A DNA stretch of 64,000 nucleotides, taken from assembly GCF_026151205.1 (NCBI RefSeq), contig NC_087073.1, positions 18,938,837-19,002,836 of the forward strand, given 5' to 3'. A model generated the notes under the pieces. It saw nothing but the letters and a program-made list of their open reading frames with translations. It made no database searches and was not told the origin of the DNA. Shown one piece after another: positions 1 through 11,800 of this stretch. How positions within the stretch are numbered: the first letter of the stretch is position 1; each line of letters begins with the position of its first letter. The translations under genes and the position numbers were made by a program. Source of the stretch: Bolinopsis microptera (taxonomy: Eukaryota > Ctenophora > Tentaculata > Lobata > Bolinopsidae).

Positions 1-62
1 TGATCTAGTGCCTTAAAATTATATTTTCGATTCTGAGTTGTTGTTTTATTCTTATTTTCCAG

Positions 63-527
63 GACGAAAATCCATGCGAACCAAATCCCTGCCAAAATCG
101 TGGAAAGTGTCAAAAGATTAAAGAGGATGGTGTGTCAACGTATAAATGCAAATGCAACAAAAAGTTCATCGGTACATTTATTTCTTAGTTCCTCTATGTA
201 AAATTTGTATTTTGTCGCATTTAATCGCATTTAAATTAAAAATTTCTATTTAAAATGGCTGATCATCATTTAGAATCCTTTGAATATTTACGTTTCATGA
301 CTTGCATTTGGGGAAATGGCCGGTAAAAGTGGCATGGGATAACAGCTCCTAAAATCTTAAACTTGACAAAGAATTTTATTGCAGGATCACAGTGTCAAGA
401 CAAAGTTGCTACTTGCAAAGACAAATCACGCCGATGTCCTACAAATAAGAATGATGACAGATGCCTTGCCAGAAGAAAATTTTATAATAAGAAATGCAAA
501 CTTTCTTGTGGTTTCTGTTATTTGTGA
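63..527 (+). CDS. 3' end of an EGF-like/ShKT-domain secreted protein gene (two last exons)
   Basis: Two exons are visible. Exon 63-171 follows a pyrimidine-rich AG acceptor (61-62) and ends at a GT donor (172). Exon 385-527 follows TTTTATTGCAG and ends at TGA (525-527). The 213-bp intron is phase 1 and the frame joins cleanly. The first exon gives five cysteines of an EGF-like domain (CEPNPCQNRGKC, then YKCKC). The sixth is the first cysteine of the next exon, giving spacing C-x4-C-x5-C-x12-C-x1-C-x8-C. A six-cysteine ShKT module follows directly (spacing C-x6-C-x8-C-x10-C-x3-C-x2-C, ending SCGFC) and the protein stops three residues later. EGF and ShKT modules occur together in extracellular animal proteins. 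Whether this one is a structural protein, an enzyme tail or a venom component cannot be told, because the N-terminal part lies outside the window. Confidence 0.8.
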
Positions 528-1862
528 TTTGAGTGTTTTAAGATTTATTAAATATGATGCATAACTTTAACTTGAACGTGTTTTTTATTCAACACTTTGT
601 TTGTGAAACAATTTATATGATGTTTTCAAATGAATGAAAATATTTGGTAAAATTAAGTGAGTAATTACATATTGGCGCAGTTTAATTTTATATCTCCCGC
701 GAAAGCACACTCCCCAAATTGCACGCATTGTAGTAACTTCTTTCAAACTTAGCTTCATGAATCGAGATCAAATCTTGCACTTATATAATATCTTGCACTT
801 ATATAAATCACTTGGCGTTGGAATACTTTCGAAAGAGAATAACAAGCTTAAAATTGTAGGTTTACAACCTACCAGGACGCGCGCCAAGTTGGACTCGTAT
901 ATGGAACAGATATTTTACGAGTATCACTATCACCCGTTAACAGTTAAGCTTAAACACGCTATTGTCTTATTTCTCCGTAAAAAATACAATAGCGTGAGCA
1001 GATTTTGTCGAGGTGCTTCAAGTTCAAAAGTAATCTTAAACGATTCCCCGTTCAATTTTGAACAGGCGCTCAGCCTGTCATTTCGCCTAATCTCTATCGA
1101 TTATGAACATAAATATAATAGCCTGGGGTCCCCAGGTAACACTTCAACTTAGTGTAAAATAAATGATAAAGCAAATTATAAAACTATTTGATACGTATCA
1201 AATTGGATGTGCTTTCTGCTTTCGTGAGAGATATTAATCGCGCGCCTTCAGCCTTACATATTTTGTATTTATGATTTAGACAATTCAGACTTTGGTTGCT
1301 TTATTCAATTTTTTTAGTGCCATCAGCACTTTTATGTTTTACTCTTATACAAGGAAATGTTTTTGGCTCAGTACATTTTATGCTATTTCAAATTATTTCG
1401 GAAAGCTCTGCATTCTATTTTGTATTTGTTGTACTTAAACGTTGTACTTTGTAACTTTGCTCTAACCAGTGCAGCTCTTACTAATTCGCTCGCCCAAAAA
1501 TTTCGGCTCTTACTAATACTAATTCGCTCGCCCAAAAATTTCACGTGACTTTGGTGCCCTCTCGCGCTTGCACAATAAAAGGGGGAATTTTGTAGCGCGA
1601 TGCGTTACTGTGCCACGCCGCGCAATCAGTTATGCTTCTCGCAACGCTAGATCGGCGAAATGCTAAGCCATAAGTTAAGCTAAAAGCGAACACAGAGAGG
1701 GAAATTAAAATTAAATTAGAATCAAATTAAAATAAAATTAGCAAGCTATGTTATATGTACTGTAACCACACGCTACTAAATGACAATGTGTACGCAGCAC
1801 GGCCAAGAGGGCTTTGGTTAATGCAACTAAGCTACAATACATTTATGATTTACCTACGGACC

Positions 1863-1950
1863 TTGTATCACGTTGCGACCCCCACGGTCGTTTCACTATG
1901 GTGGGGGAGCCGCGCACTTCGTGCGCGGCGGGTCATACAACGTATGACAA
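1863..1950 (-). mobile_element. MITE-2 copy 1
   Basis: An 88-bp element beginning TTGTATCACG and ending GTATGACAA, with the perfect hairpin CCGCGCACTTCGTGCGCGG inside. It is flanked by an exact 8-bp duplication TACGGACC. The 8-bp duplication is typical of hAT-type transposition; assignment to hAT is inference. Confidence 0.85.
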
Positions 1951-2276
1951 TACGGACCCAGGCTATCATGTTCATTGTTCATAAACAATAGAAATTCGGC
2001 GGAATGACAGGCTGAGCGCGCGGCGGCCCAGTAACGCTCAGCTTCTCATTCGGCCGAATCTTTATTGTTTATAAACGTGATAGCCTGGCCTGGGGTCCCC
2101 AGGTAATATGTTTTTTGAGCTTGTTCATGTTATTCTCTTTCAAAAGTATTCCATGAAGTAACATGATTTATACAAATACATTTATTGATTCTGCATACAT
2201 TGCAAAAGATTTGATCCCGATTCATATCATGATCATGATTCATGAAGTTTGAGAAAACAGAGAAGTTACTGCGATG

Positions 2277-2365
2277 TTCACATAGCCATGTGTATACGCG
2301 TACTGCGTGACGCGCTTGTTTCGCGCTACCAGCTATTGCAAGCGAGAGGGCTCTGGTTAGAGCAA
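2277..2365 (+). mobile_element. MITE-3 copy 1
   Basis: An 89-bp element starting TTCACATAGCC and ending GGTTAGAGCAA, flanked by a 9-bp duplication ACTGCGATG. Its interior contains the GC-rich ATACGCGTACTGCGTGACGC stretch seen in the other copies near 52.9, 53.5 and 54.2 kb. Confidence 0.8.
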
Positions 2366-2563
2366 ACTGCGATGCGCGTAATTTGGAGATTGTCATACTT
2401 TCGGTGGCCTGGAAATATAACTTGCACCTTTATGAAAAATATAATTTTTATATGTATTATCAATTGCAGTTTATAATTATTAATCATTTATAATTATATT
2501 CAAAGTATATAATACACTATATATAATAAGTTCAAAGTTGTAGGTTTACAACCTACCAGGACG

Positions 2564-2666
2564 TTGTCATACGTTGTATGACCCGCCGCGCACGAAGTGC
2601 ACGGCTCCCTCTGTATCGTCAGAACGATAAAGGTGAAACGACCGTGGGTGTCACAACGTGATACAA
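2564..2666 (+). mobile_element. MITE-2 copy 2
   Basis: A 103-bp copy starting TTGTCATACG and ending GTGATACAA, with exact 8-bp flanking duplication CCAGGACG. The hairpin reads CGCGCACGAAGTGCACGG with one change from the perfect palindrome. Confidence 0.85.
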
Positions 2667-2845
2667 CCAGGACGCGCGCCGAGTTGGACTCGTCGACGGT
2701 CCTAATAATTGGAACAAATATTTTACGAGTATCACCCGTTAAATTATAAGTATATTTTATTTTTTTAAATATTTCAAATGAAATAAATTGTAGCGCGATG
2801 CACTATTGGGCCGCGCCGCGCATCAATAATTCATCTCGCAACCGG

Positions 2846-2958
2846 TTGTCATAATATACGTTGTATGACCCACCGCGCACAAGTGCGCGGCTCTTCTGTA
2901 TCGAAGAAACTCTACACCATAGTGAAACGATCACCGTGGGGGTCACGACGTGATACAA
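2846..2958 (+). mobile_element. MITE-2 copy 3
   Basis: A 113-bp copy starting TTGTCATAATATACG and ending GTGATACAA, with exact 8-bp flanking duplication GCAACCGG. It is slightly longer than the others through small insertions. Confidence 0.85.
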
Positions 2959-3060
2959 GCAACCGGTAAATCGGCAAGATGCTCCACTGGGCCTCACCGA
3001 GCTCATGCGAATGATTGACATCGTGAATTAATGCATGTCGCGCTACAACGCGATGCATCT

Positions 3061-4209
3061 GTTAAATCCCAGAGCTAGAGAAGCCACCATCCCCTCTACT
3101 ACCCCACAAAATGGAGGAAAGAACCTGAATCTCATCGCCTATCATAGGTCTAAAAATAGAAGAAGGGAAAATAACGATTTTAAATTGTTGAGAACAACGC
3201 TCATTGCTTTATGAGGCTGCAGAGCTAGGCAAGAAAATGGATAACAAATTATAGACCTCTCAATCGGAAATCTCTTGCAACCAAATCCCTGCCCCCATCA
3301 CGATGGAGTAGATGTGTACAATATATTTGATTGTTGATATTTCATATAAACCACTGTGCCCTGCCCGGATGCCTTCCTGCTTCCGAAATAGCTTCTTTCA
3401 TAGATCTATGCTGAAATGGAATAGTCTACCAGTATGTATCCGGCAGTCAGATTATTATTAAATCTAAAATAGCTAATAATTTAATAAATTATTAACAGGC
3501 CCCTTAACGTGGGCAATAATATACGCTTTATAAATTATACAAACAAATTGAAGTCTATTTTCCAATGTTTTTAAGTGTCTCTTTGGATCTGTTTTGGTCT
3601 TTCGTGGGAGTTCCCACATTTGTTGGTTGAGAATGCTCAACATAACATACATGATGCTTGACTGCTTTATTGACCCGGACAGGCACCGGGGGCAGACATC
3701 CCAACACCAGTGCGTTGGGACATAGTGTTGGTCTGCTTCAGGACGTGTTAGATCCTAGAGAAAAGACAATTTTTTTTTTTTTGAGAAAAGACAATTTTAT
3801 TATTTATCACCAATTCAATACATAATCAATAAATATATATCCGAATAAATTTGATTAGAAATTAAATGATACAAGTATGCTAGCAGCTAGCGTGCTTATA
3901 TTTGAGAAATATTCACGCTGTTAAAATGGGTTTTACCACACCGCCACTCACATTAGCACAGTTGGTGAACGGACCCAGGCGCTGTTAAGCTTTTATGAGC
4001 CCTGGTTGACTGCTGAGAGTGGCGAAGGGGCTGATATTAATTTTATCTTAGTTTAACCTAGATTCCAATAAAATTTTAGTTTTGTGTTATAATTATATGA
4101 TTTTTATGCGATATTTAAGTTACAGCTGCTTGCAATACATTATTGCTTAAAAATTGTTAAATATGCTCGCTATACGCTTAATTTTAGATACCGTATGTAT
4201 ATATACATA
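3061..4209. other. Gene-free AT-rich stretch
   Basis: No coding frame or RNA gene could be supported. Two small things are visible. A block containing AGAAGCC(A/G)CCATCCCCTCTACT occurs at about 3072 and again at about 4580, so it is a dispersed repeat. At 3758-3797 the block GAGAAAAGACAATTTT occurs twice, separated by a T run. Confidence 0.5.
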
Positions 4210-4452
4210 TCAGCTCATAATACCAAATAACAATAATAAATAAATTAAAAGCATTGAAGAGGTCCAAAACCAATTCAAGCATGACACAAAGTTGAATACA
4301 TTTTCATCGGAAGCTGCAAGCTTATTAACGTTTGATTCCGTACGTTCATGATCCGTTATTATGCATTCACCTTCAGGCGGTGTCGACGGATCATGCGAAA
4401 AGGGTTTTTGACAGGCTGTGCCCTTACCATAATTAAACTGAACCATTGCCTG
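4210..4452 (-). CDS. Possible last exon of a small GPI-anchored or membrane protein
   Basis: A minus-strand frame of about 78 codons ends at TGA (4212-4210). It carries two cysteines (TACQKP, EGECII) and a strongly hydrophobic C-terminal tail (SMLLIYLLLLFGIMS), like a GPI-anchor signal. A candidate acceptor (GGTTCAG) precedes it near 4438. No upstream exon is recognised and no homologue comes to mind. It could be chance coding in AT-rich DNA. It lies just outside the LINE-A 3' end, which may have separated it from its gene. Confidence 0.2.
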   Translation of the reverse strand, partial: QAMVQFNYGKGTACQKPFSHDPSTPPEGECIITDHERTESNVNKLAASDENVFNFVSCLNWFWTSSMLLIYLLLLFGIMS

Positions 4453-4764
4453 ATACGATGTAAACAAGAGTGTTGGATAGGTGAGCCGCGCAAGCGCTCG
4501 CGCATTTGTGTCGCTCTGACAAATAGCACTTGAATAATTTAGCTATTAAGACGTAAATCGCGCGTTACGTAAAGTATTAGAGAAGCCGCCATCCCCTCTA
4601 CTGCTTTAGCTCAGCGGCAGCATGAGCCCTGGTTTCCTGCCACATTGGTACCTCTGAAAGTACAGAAAAGTGGTGGATTTCGGGGTCCAGGATACTCCCT
4701 CTTTGTTCTTTATGGTGGTAATATTTCTCTGAGATGTTTGCAGAGTCTTTATTTCATGATCTTT

Positions 4765-6184
4765 CTAGTCGGATAAATCCTGGAGAGCATCATTTTGTCC
4801 CCAAAGAAATTCGACTCTCCTAATGAATGCTTTTTGTGTGCTGCTTTTTGTTAACACTTCATCTAGATAGGAATGTGAGTCTGCCCCACCCAGCTCTTCT
4901 TTCAGTTGCAGGTAACTGGTGTCTTGCACCTCCAGACACAATAGGAGCTGGTGTACGGGAGAATCAATGAAGCTGTTACAGAAACGACAGGCCTCACCAC
5001 TGCCACCACCCATGATCTTTTGGATATTCACAAAGAGTGGTGAGCTGCCGTGAATGTAGTCCATTATTCGGCTGTCCAGATTTTTACTCGTGTTGTGCCC
5101 GAATAAAAAGTTGTTTTTGTCTAGGAGCAGCCCACTGTTTTTGATCTTTGTGATCACACCGAGTATCTTGGTCTCCTTGTTGTTACTGACAGTTCTGCAT
5201 TGCAGATTTGTTTCGATGCTGTCAATCCAGATCTTATTTTTGTAGCTCATTATGTCTGCCTGAGTGTAATAGGCCAGATCCTTGAAATGTTGCTGCGTTA
5301 GGTCTATCATTCTTATTATTTTTTTATTTAGTGCAATGATATTTTGTAGATCACTTGTGATGATGTTATGTCATAATCTTTACTTACTTACTTACTTACT
5401 TACTTCTGGTTCCGTGTGACTTATTTTCTTTCCAAAGGAAGTGCTTTTTCAGTGACATTGTTAAGACATGAAAACTTGGTATTCTGCTTTCATCAACTTG
5501 GTAGAGGGTAGCTGAAAGATTGTCACCTTGTGTGAGTATTTTACACATGAATTTAACTGAGAGAGCTTCGAGTTGCACATCCAGTGGTGGTAGGTGGAGA
5601 GCAAGTTCGGTTAATTCCCTTTGTGGGTTCAGGACTGATCCAGATATTTTTAGAATTATTTTATTCCAGAAGCTTTTAAATTGATTGAGACACTTGTGAA
5701 GCCAAATAGGTGCTGCGTAGAACAGTTTAGTGAAGACCATTGTCTTAAGGAGGAGAGTGAGGCAGTAAACGTTTAGACCGTAGTTGCGGTTAGTTGATTT
5801 TGTTATTAATCCCCACTTTCTTTTGCATTCTTTAAGTTTTTGAGACGCATGTTTCTTGAAATTGAGGTCCTCATCTACTATTACCCCAAGGACCTTCGTA
5901 CTTTGGACGTAGTTGATGCTTTTCCCATTAATACATAATTCTGCAGGTTTCTGTTCTTCATTATAGGCTGCAGTTTTCAAGATTATTGCCTCTGTTTTAT
6001 TTGTATCACAGTTCACTACGAGCTTGTTCTTGATGCACCACTTGCTGAGGTGGTCACATACCATCTGCATTTTTTCATGGCATCCGGAGATGTTCTCAAA
6101 GGAAATCATAAGTGTACCGTCATCAGCAAATTTGTAGCAGCTTAGATATCTTTTTACCTCTTCCGGGGTGTTGTGCGTCATGTC
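4765..6184 (-). pseudogene. LINE-A ORF2, C-terminal part (RT palm to zinc finger)
   Basis: Frame 6184-5396 begins just before the RT catalytic box (CYKFADDGTL) and continues through the thumb (VLGVIVDEDLNFKKH) and a C-terminal helical region. It ends at a stop created inside a TTAC tetranucleotide repeat (5385-5404). A second frame, 5310-4765, holds the CCHC-type finger (EACRFC...HQLLLC) found near the C terminus of many Jockey/I-group LINE proteins. The two frames are offset, so this part is frameshifted and dead. It is the continuation of the RT fragment at 12751-14800, from which it is separated by LINE-B. Confidence 0.8.
5385..5404. repeat. (TTAC)n microsatellite
   Basis: About five TTAC units lie inside LINE-A ORF2. 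On the coding strand the repeat reads AAGT and creates the stop that ends the upstream frame. Confidence 0.9.
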
Positions 6185-6327
6185 TGCTACTTACTTTACA
6201 TTATCAATCTTCATTTTTTACTTTACATTATCAATCATTTTTACTTTACATTACGCATCAACATTTTTGCTCTCTAATCTTTTCACAAGTGCACTGACTT
6301 GCTGATAAGAAACTGCTTGATTTTATC

Positions 6328-8126
6328 ATGTCCGGCCATCTTAACAAGTCGACCTCTGCTGCTAACAAGACTCCTGCTGCTAAGAAGACTCCTGCTAGGA
6401 AGAACAGTATCACTAAACCTGCTGCCTCCGGGTCACCCTTCGACACGGAGGCACCCTCCCTCGGTATGTTGGGCTTTGGTGTGCCATCAATTTACACGTT
6501 TTGCGCTAAGACGTGTTTAAACGTTTTACCTACCCTCTCCAAAGAAGATATAGATTTTGAATACAACAGGCTCCGTTTAATTGACCCCGCATTTACTGGC
6601 AAAGCCACTAAGCCTGACACCAAACAAGCCGCCATCAAACAATATCTAACACGTCAAATAGTCGTTGATATAGATCAATCCATGAATAGTCTAACTGCGG
6701 CAGCTAACTTACTTTCATGTACTGTTAATGGGGAGTGCGAGAAGGCGGTGAAACATCTAACAGAACGTGCTCTGACGGCGATCGAAGAAGTCTCTGATGA
6801 AACGAAGAAACAGACCACCCTCATCACACAGCAGACTGCAACTCTCATCTCTGAAGCCCCCTCGCAGAACCTCGACACTTCCAGAGAAGTTACAAGTATG
6901 CCTCATTCGCCGGTAAGACTTTTAGAGTGCGATCTTTCCGAGTTAACTTTTGATAAAGTTTCAAGTGAGCTAAACTTTGACATGCACCACCCTGGAGGCC
7001 GTATCACAACTTATTATGGCTCCGTCCCCTACACGTACGGCAGAACCTCACATCCTGTCTCTGTTGGGCCACTTCCACCCACTCTGGAACATGCGTACGA
7101 GCAACTGCAAAAACTGGACGCTGACATAACCCCAGAGAACTACACTTGCCTTTGCACTTTATACAAGGACGGATCGGTCGGCATACCGATGCATAATGAC
7201 AGCGAACCTAGCATAATGGAGGATAGTCAAATTTATACAGTGTCGATTGGAGCACCTAGAAACCTTAGGATATCAAGTACAGTAGGCCCCTTTGTCGAGC
7301 ATAACATTCCACTTGAGCACGGTTCACTTTACGTCATGTCACGAGCAGATCAGGACAACTGGCGCCACGGCATTGACCGCGATATCTCGGTAAGGTTTCC
7401 ACGCATTTCACTGACTTTCCGCAAACTGAAACAACAAGAGTCATGCACTGTGCCTGCACCTCCAGCTCTCCATCGGATACCACCTGTTGCCCCTCCAGCT
7501 CAGAACTCCTCCTCTCAGTCTCGTCACTCCAGGGTCCTATTCATACATGACTCTATTCATCGTGAAACACCTGAATGGTTGTTCGATCAGATACCCGGCC
7601 ACCGCCGCGCTGTCAGAAGCGTTTGAACTACCAGCTCATAGACTCTTTGGATCATGATCTCAAACATGCCAAAACTGTGATCATCTCATGTGGCATAAAC
7701 GATCTTTCACGGTATGGAAAATCTGCCAAGAGTCTGGCTGATAACTTTTGTCCCCGCCTTGTCGAAAGCTGTAAGAGCAACAAAAGCACACAGTTTGTTT
7801 TTTGTGCTTTGTCTTTAACGAGAATTGGTTGGTTGAACAGAGAAATTGATGATTTTAATCTATGTATGGTGAATCTCGCCAGGGTGATACCCAATCTGAC
7901 ATTTTACGATGCCCATGCCGTTATCAAGCGGGTTCATTCATACTACGTATGGGACCGCAATGATAAGCATGGCATCCATTTACATCACGATGTCAGAAGG
8001 GCTGTTGCATATGAACTTGTCAACTGCGTTGGCAAGTTATGTGGATCAGAACTGCCACGCCACAGGAACTGTGCGTGGCTCTACCACCATGAGCCTAACA
8101 GTCCTTTCAGATATCACCGTGGTTGA
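6328..8126 (+). pseudogene. LINE-B ORF1: AlkB-like 2OG-Fe(II) dioxygenase + SGNH hydrolase (one frameshift)
   Basis: The first frame (6328-7626) starts with a Lys/Ala/Pro-rich basic tail, then a helical segment, then from about residue 225 a domain matching the ALKBH2/3 type of AlkB. It has TLYKDGS, the iron ligands H289 and D291 (MHNDSEP), HGSLYVM, H347 (NWRHGI), and R359 and R365 in RISLTFRKL, which bind 2-oxoglutarate. All key residues are present. A Pro-rich linker leads to an SGNH block I-like motif (FIHDSIHR, residues 407-409). The frame then shifts between about 7575 and 7626 and continues as VIISCGINDL (block III) and DKHGIHL (block V). SGNH esterase domains are known in CR1-type ORF1 proteins. 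An AlkB domain in front of one is unusual; its substrate (alkylated or methylated nucleic acid) is inference. Confidence 0.85.
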
Positions 8127-8869
8127 GCACTAATCCATAAATGAATTAATTATATAAAAATCAACCTTTTCTGTCAAGCCCTTAAATTAAGCATATCATC
8201 AAGTATTTTCATATCTTTTTCAGTACATCCTCACTCCTCATCCAAATTCATCATTTGATTGCTACCACGATCGATTTTTGAAGAAATGATCTGATTGGTC
8301 GAAAATGCTTATCTTCTTAAGCTTATCAGATGAACTGATGAACATTCTTTCACTATCAAGCATTTTTGTCTCTTATCATCCCACCATACATTTCCTAAAA
8401 CATTTTCACATTACCAAACAAAACTGTGCACATTTTATTTAATAATTTAAATAGAAGCTTCTCTGGTGAATCAGCATCAAGCACGTTTCCTCAGTCAAAG
8501 TTCAGTGCAACAGTATTTTCGAAAACTTCACAAACAACTAAATAGCAAAAATCACCACACAAAACTACACAACGAAACAATTTCACACATACAAATCACA
8601 ACGACTTAATATACACTTTAGGTAAAGTCATATTATCATACTGATAAGCCCGAAAATCGAGATAAGGGCACTATATTGTAACATTTGATTTAGCGAATAT
8701 TTTTAACAAATAAGTAGATAAGACTCAGATCACGATTCTGTAGCATACAGGACCTCCGGTTCTCGTGAAAGAATCTGATTTGCACTAGTATAGATATATT
8801 TTACGTTATTTATAAATTTATACATTTTTTATTCTCTAATTCCTCCACAAGCATAAGAGTTAACTTAAA
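8127..8869 (+). other. Spacer between LINE-B ORFs
   Basis: 743 bp of AT-rich sequence without a credible ORF. It presumably carries whatever signal allows ORF2 translation. I checked for a hammerhead-like core (CTGATGAA near 8337, CTGATAAG near 8640) and neither has the partner GAAA stem. Confidence 0.5.
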
Positions 8870-11800
8870 ATGGCAGCGAATGGAAATGTTACTGATACTT
8901 CTGGTCATAAAATCAAAATAAAATGTGGTAGCTGTAGCGGCTGGTGTTATTCTTCCAAAAACATCCGCAGCTGTTCATGGTGCCAAAACAACGTCCACGT
9001 CAAATGTTTTAAGGAAAATTTAGGTTGTACAAGCTGTTGTGAAAGTCTTATTCCTGGATTTTACGCGACTTACTATGAAATTTACGATGACTACAATAAG
9101 CTTAATTGCGCTATTTATAATCCATACGCTCAAAATAGTCGATGTAATCTTATTGGAGACGCCATGACCAATGAAGAGCACCAGGATTCAACATGGAGTG
9201 ACATTTCGGCTTTCCTAACTCACTGTCAGTATAAACAGCAACGTAACGTAAAAAGGTCGACATCCTCTCAACTTAAAACATTTTCCATGAATATCAGATC
9301 CCTTTTCAAAAATATTGATCAACTACGAGAAGATATAGAAATATATGATAAGTATGATGTATTGTGTTTTAACGAAACTAACTGCACACTAGAAAAATTG
9401 CCTAACGGAATAAACGACATCACATTAAATGGATTCCATGAACCGTATATCCAAGATCCCATCCGCACATCGGGTAAAGGTGGGGGGGCTTGCCATATAC
9501 ATACACAAACGTGTAGCTGACTCTGATAAAATTGATATTTTCAATCCCAACCCTGAACCCTCAAATACTAGCGGCGAATTTCAATTTATCAAGATCCACC
9601 AGTGTAAAGGATATAATAGAACAAAGATAATTGGAAATGTTTATCGCTCTCCCGCTAGAAAACCTGAAGCATTTCTTGAAATTTTTAAAAGTACGCTTCA
9701 CAACCTGGGAAGACACTCTCGCAAACATATGACGTTACATGGAGATTTTAATCTAAATTTACTGAAGCACAGTAGCAACCAGGCATGTCAAAGCATTATT
9801 GATATTGCATCCTCTTACGGTTTCATCCAAATTGTATCACGTCCAACTCGCATAACAGACCACAGTGCCACGCTTATTGATCATATCTACACAAACAATC
9901 TTGAAGATACAATAAGCTGCAACGTATTAACGACAGATCTGTCGGATCACTTAGCGATAGTTACAACAATTAATCTTGATAATACATCCACCAGCAGTTA
10001 CCGCTCCGCATCTTATAATCAAAATCCAACACAAACCAACGTACGTAGTTTTAATGAGGCCAACAACCATAAATTTAGAGATTTAATAATGGAAGAAAAT
10101 TGGTCTGTAATACTAACAAATACCCCTGATGCTAACCAGCAGTTTGATTGTTTAAATTCGGCTTACAACAGGATTTATAACGCTGCCTACCCGACAAAAA
10201 GACAGTCCGAGCGCAGACAAAATGAACGTGTTAATCCCAAACCATGGATACTGCCCTGGCTTGAAGAAGCTATAGAACGTAAAAATCAGGCATATCATGA
10301 TTTTGTTAAGGAACCAGTTGATAGGAACCAGCTAAAATATGACCGTTTGAAAAAGTTTTGCACCAAACACGTTGACAAAGCCAAAAACATACACTACAAA
10401 AAATTCTTTGAACAACACAAAGATAATTCTAAGAAGCAGTGGCAGATGATTAACGGACTTCTGAATAGGAAACCAGCCAAACCTACATCGATAAAACTGT
10501 CGGACGAAAACGGACAAGTCAGCACTCCGGCAGCAGTAGCAGAAAAATTTAATGATCACTTCTCAAACATCGCTCCAAAAATTAAATCTGAAATTAGTAG
10601 TAGGACCACTTTCGATCCTGGTGGGGCCCAGGGGACACTACGTAACCCTTCTCCAAATAGTATCTACATAAAACCAGTCACAACTACCGAAGTTCAAGAC
10701 GTTATTAACCTATTTAAGAATAAAGCTACTCTTGACACCAAAATCCAACCACTCAAAATTGCCAACAGCTGTCATAATTTTACCACTGTATTGGCCCACG
10801 TTGTTAACAGCTCGTTCGAACAAGGGGTCTTTCCCCAAGCCTTGAAAACGGCAAAAGTAGTTCCTGTACATAAAGGTGGATCTAAAACTGACATCAAAAA
10901 TTACAGACCGATATCTCTACTTGCCACTTTCTCAAAAGTCTACGAAAAGCTTATGCACAATCGAGTCATAAATTTCTTGGATACCTACAATATACTTTGT
11001 GAAAATCAATACGGCTTCCGCCCAGGTAGGTCTTGTGAACATGCACTTCTTAATGCTAAAGACAGAATCCTCAATTCAATGTCTAAAAAGCAAGTTACTT
11101 TGCTCCTCTTGATTGACTTTAGCAAAGCCTTTGACCTTGTGGATCACTCCATACTCCTGAATAAGCTCGAGCACTATGGCATAAGAGGTCTAGCTTTAAA
11201 CTGGTTTAAATCATATCTTATGAACAGAAACCAGTTTGTATCAATTGGATCCTCTGAATCCTCAGCCAATCCAATTATTTACGGTGTACCCCAAGGTTCA
11301 ATTTTGGGACCTCTCCTTTTTATAATCTACATAAACGATCTTCCTCAAATATCAGAAATAGCTACTTTCATCATGTACGCAGATGATGCAAACATTTTCC
11401 TAACAGGAGAAAATATAAACGAGGTTTATGATAAGCTCAAAATTCTTAGCGATGTCTTAGTTAAATGGGTAGATAACAACGGATTAGCTCTAAATCTTAA
11501 AAAAACGAATTATATGATCTTTTCTCGACAAAGAAACCTCATTTATCGCGATGTAGTAATTTCTGGTGTCACAATCGAAAGAAAAACAGAAGCCCGTTTC
11601 TTAGGTGTTATAATAGATAACAAACTGAACTGGTCGCAACATATTTCTGCCATGAAAATGAAAATGGCCAGATACATTGGAGTCATGTACAAACTTAAAA
11701 AATATTTGCCTCTGGAAGCACGTTTACAAATATATCACAGCTTTGTGCAGTCTCACCTTAATTACTGCTCCCTCGTCTGGGGTTTTGCTGCCAAATCCCA

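Larger units (their letters stand above)
757..3060. repeat. Cluster of nested short palindromic MITEs
   Basis: This gene-free stretch is a patchwork of short GC-rich stem-loop repeats in AT-rich DNA. It includes three copies of MITE-2 and one of MITE-3 (listed separately). It also holds two copies of a TAGCGCGATGC-type repeat (about 1593-1650 and 2790-2846), two of a repeat with CAACCTACCAGGACG (about 857-950 and 2538-2563), and CCTGGGGTCCCCAGG palindromes (about 1123 and 2089). The same families recur at 51.4-54.5 kb. The open frames here (for example 757-1152) run through repeats and are not genes. Confidence 0.75.

Noticed and set aside
757-1152. 131-codon ORF
   Set aside because: It crosses repeats that recur elsewhere in the window, has no recognised domain and no splice or promoter context.
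4600-4720. tRNA gene or tRNA-derived SINE (TAGCTCAGCGG resembles an A box)
   Set aside because: No convincing B box at the right distance and no cloverleaf could be folded by eye.
7575-7626. Programmed frameshift between AlkB and SGNH parts of LINE-B ORF1
   Set aside because: No slippery heptamer followed by a clear pseudoknot was seen; a single indel in a decaying copy is more likely, though other copies should be examined.
8330-8670. Hammerhead ribozyme between LINE-B ORFs
   Set aside because: CTGATGAA and CTGATAAG occur, but the second conserved core segment and pairing stems are missing.
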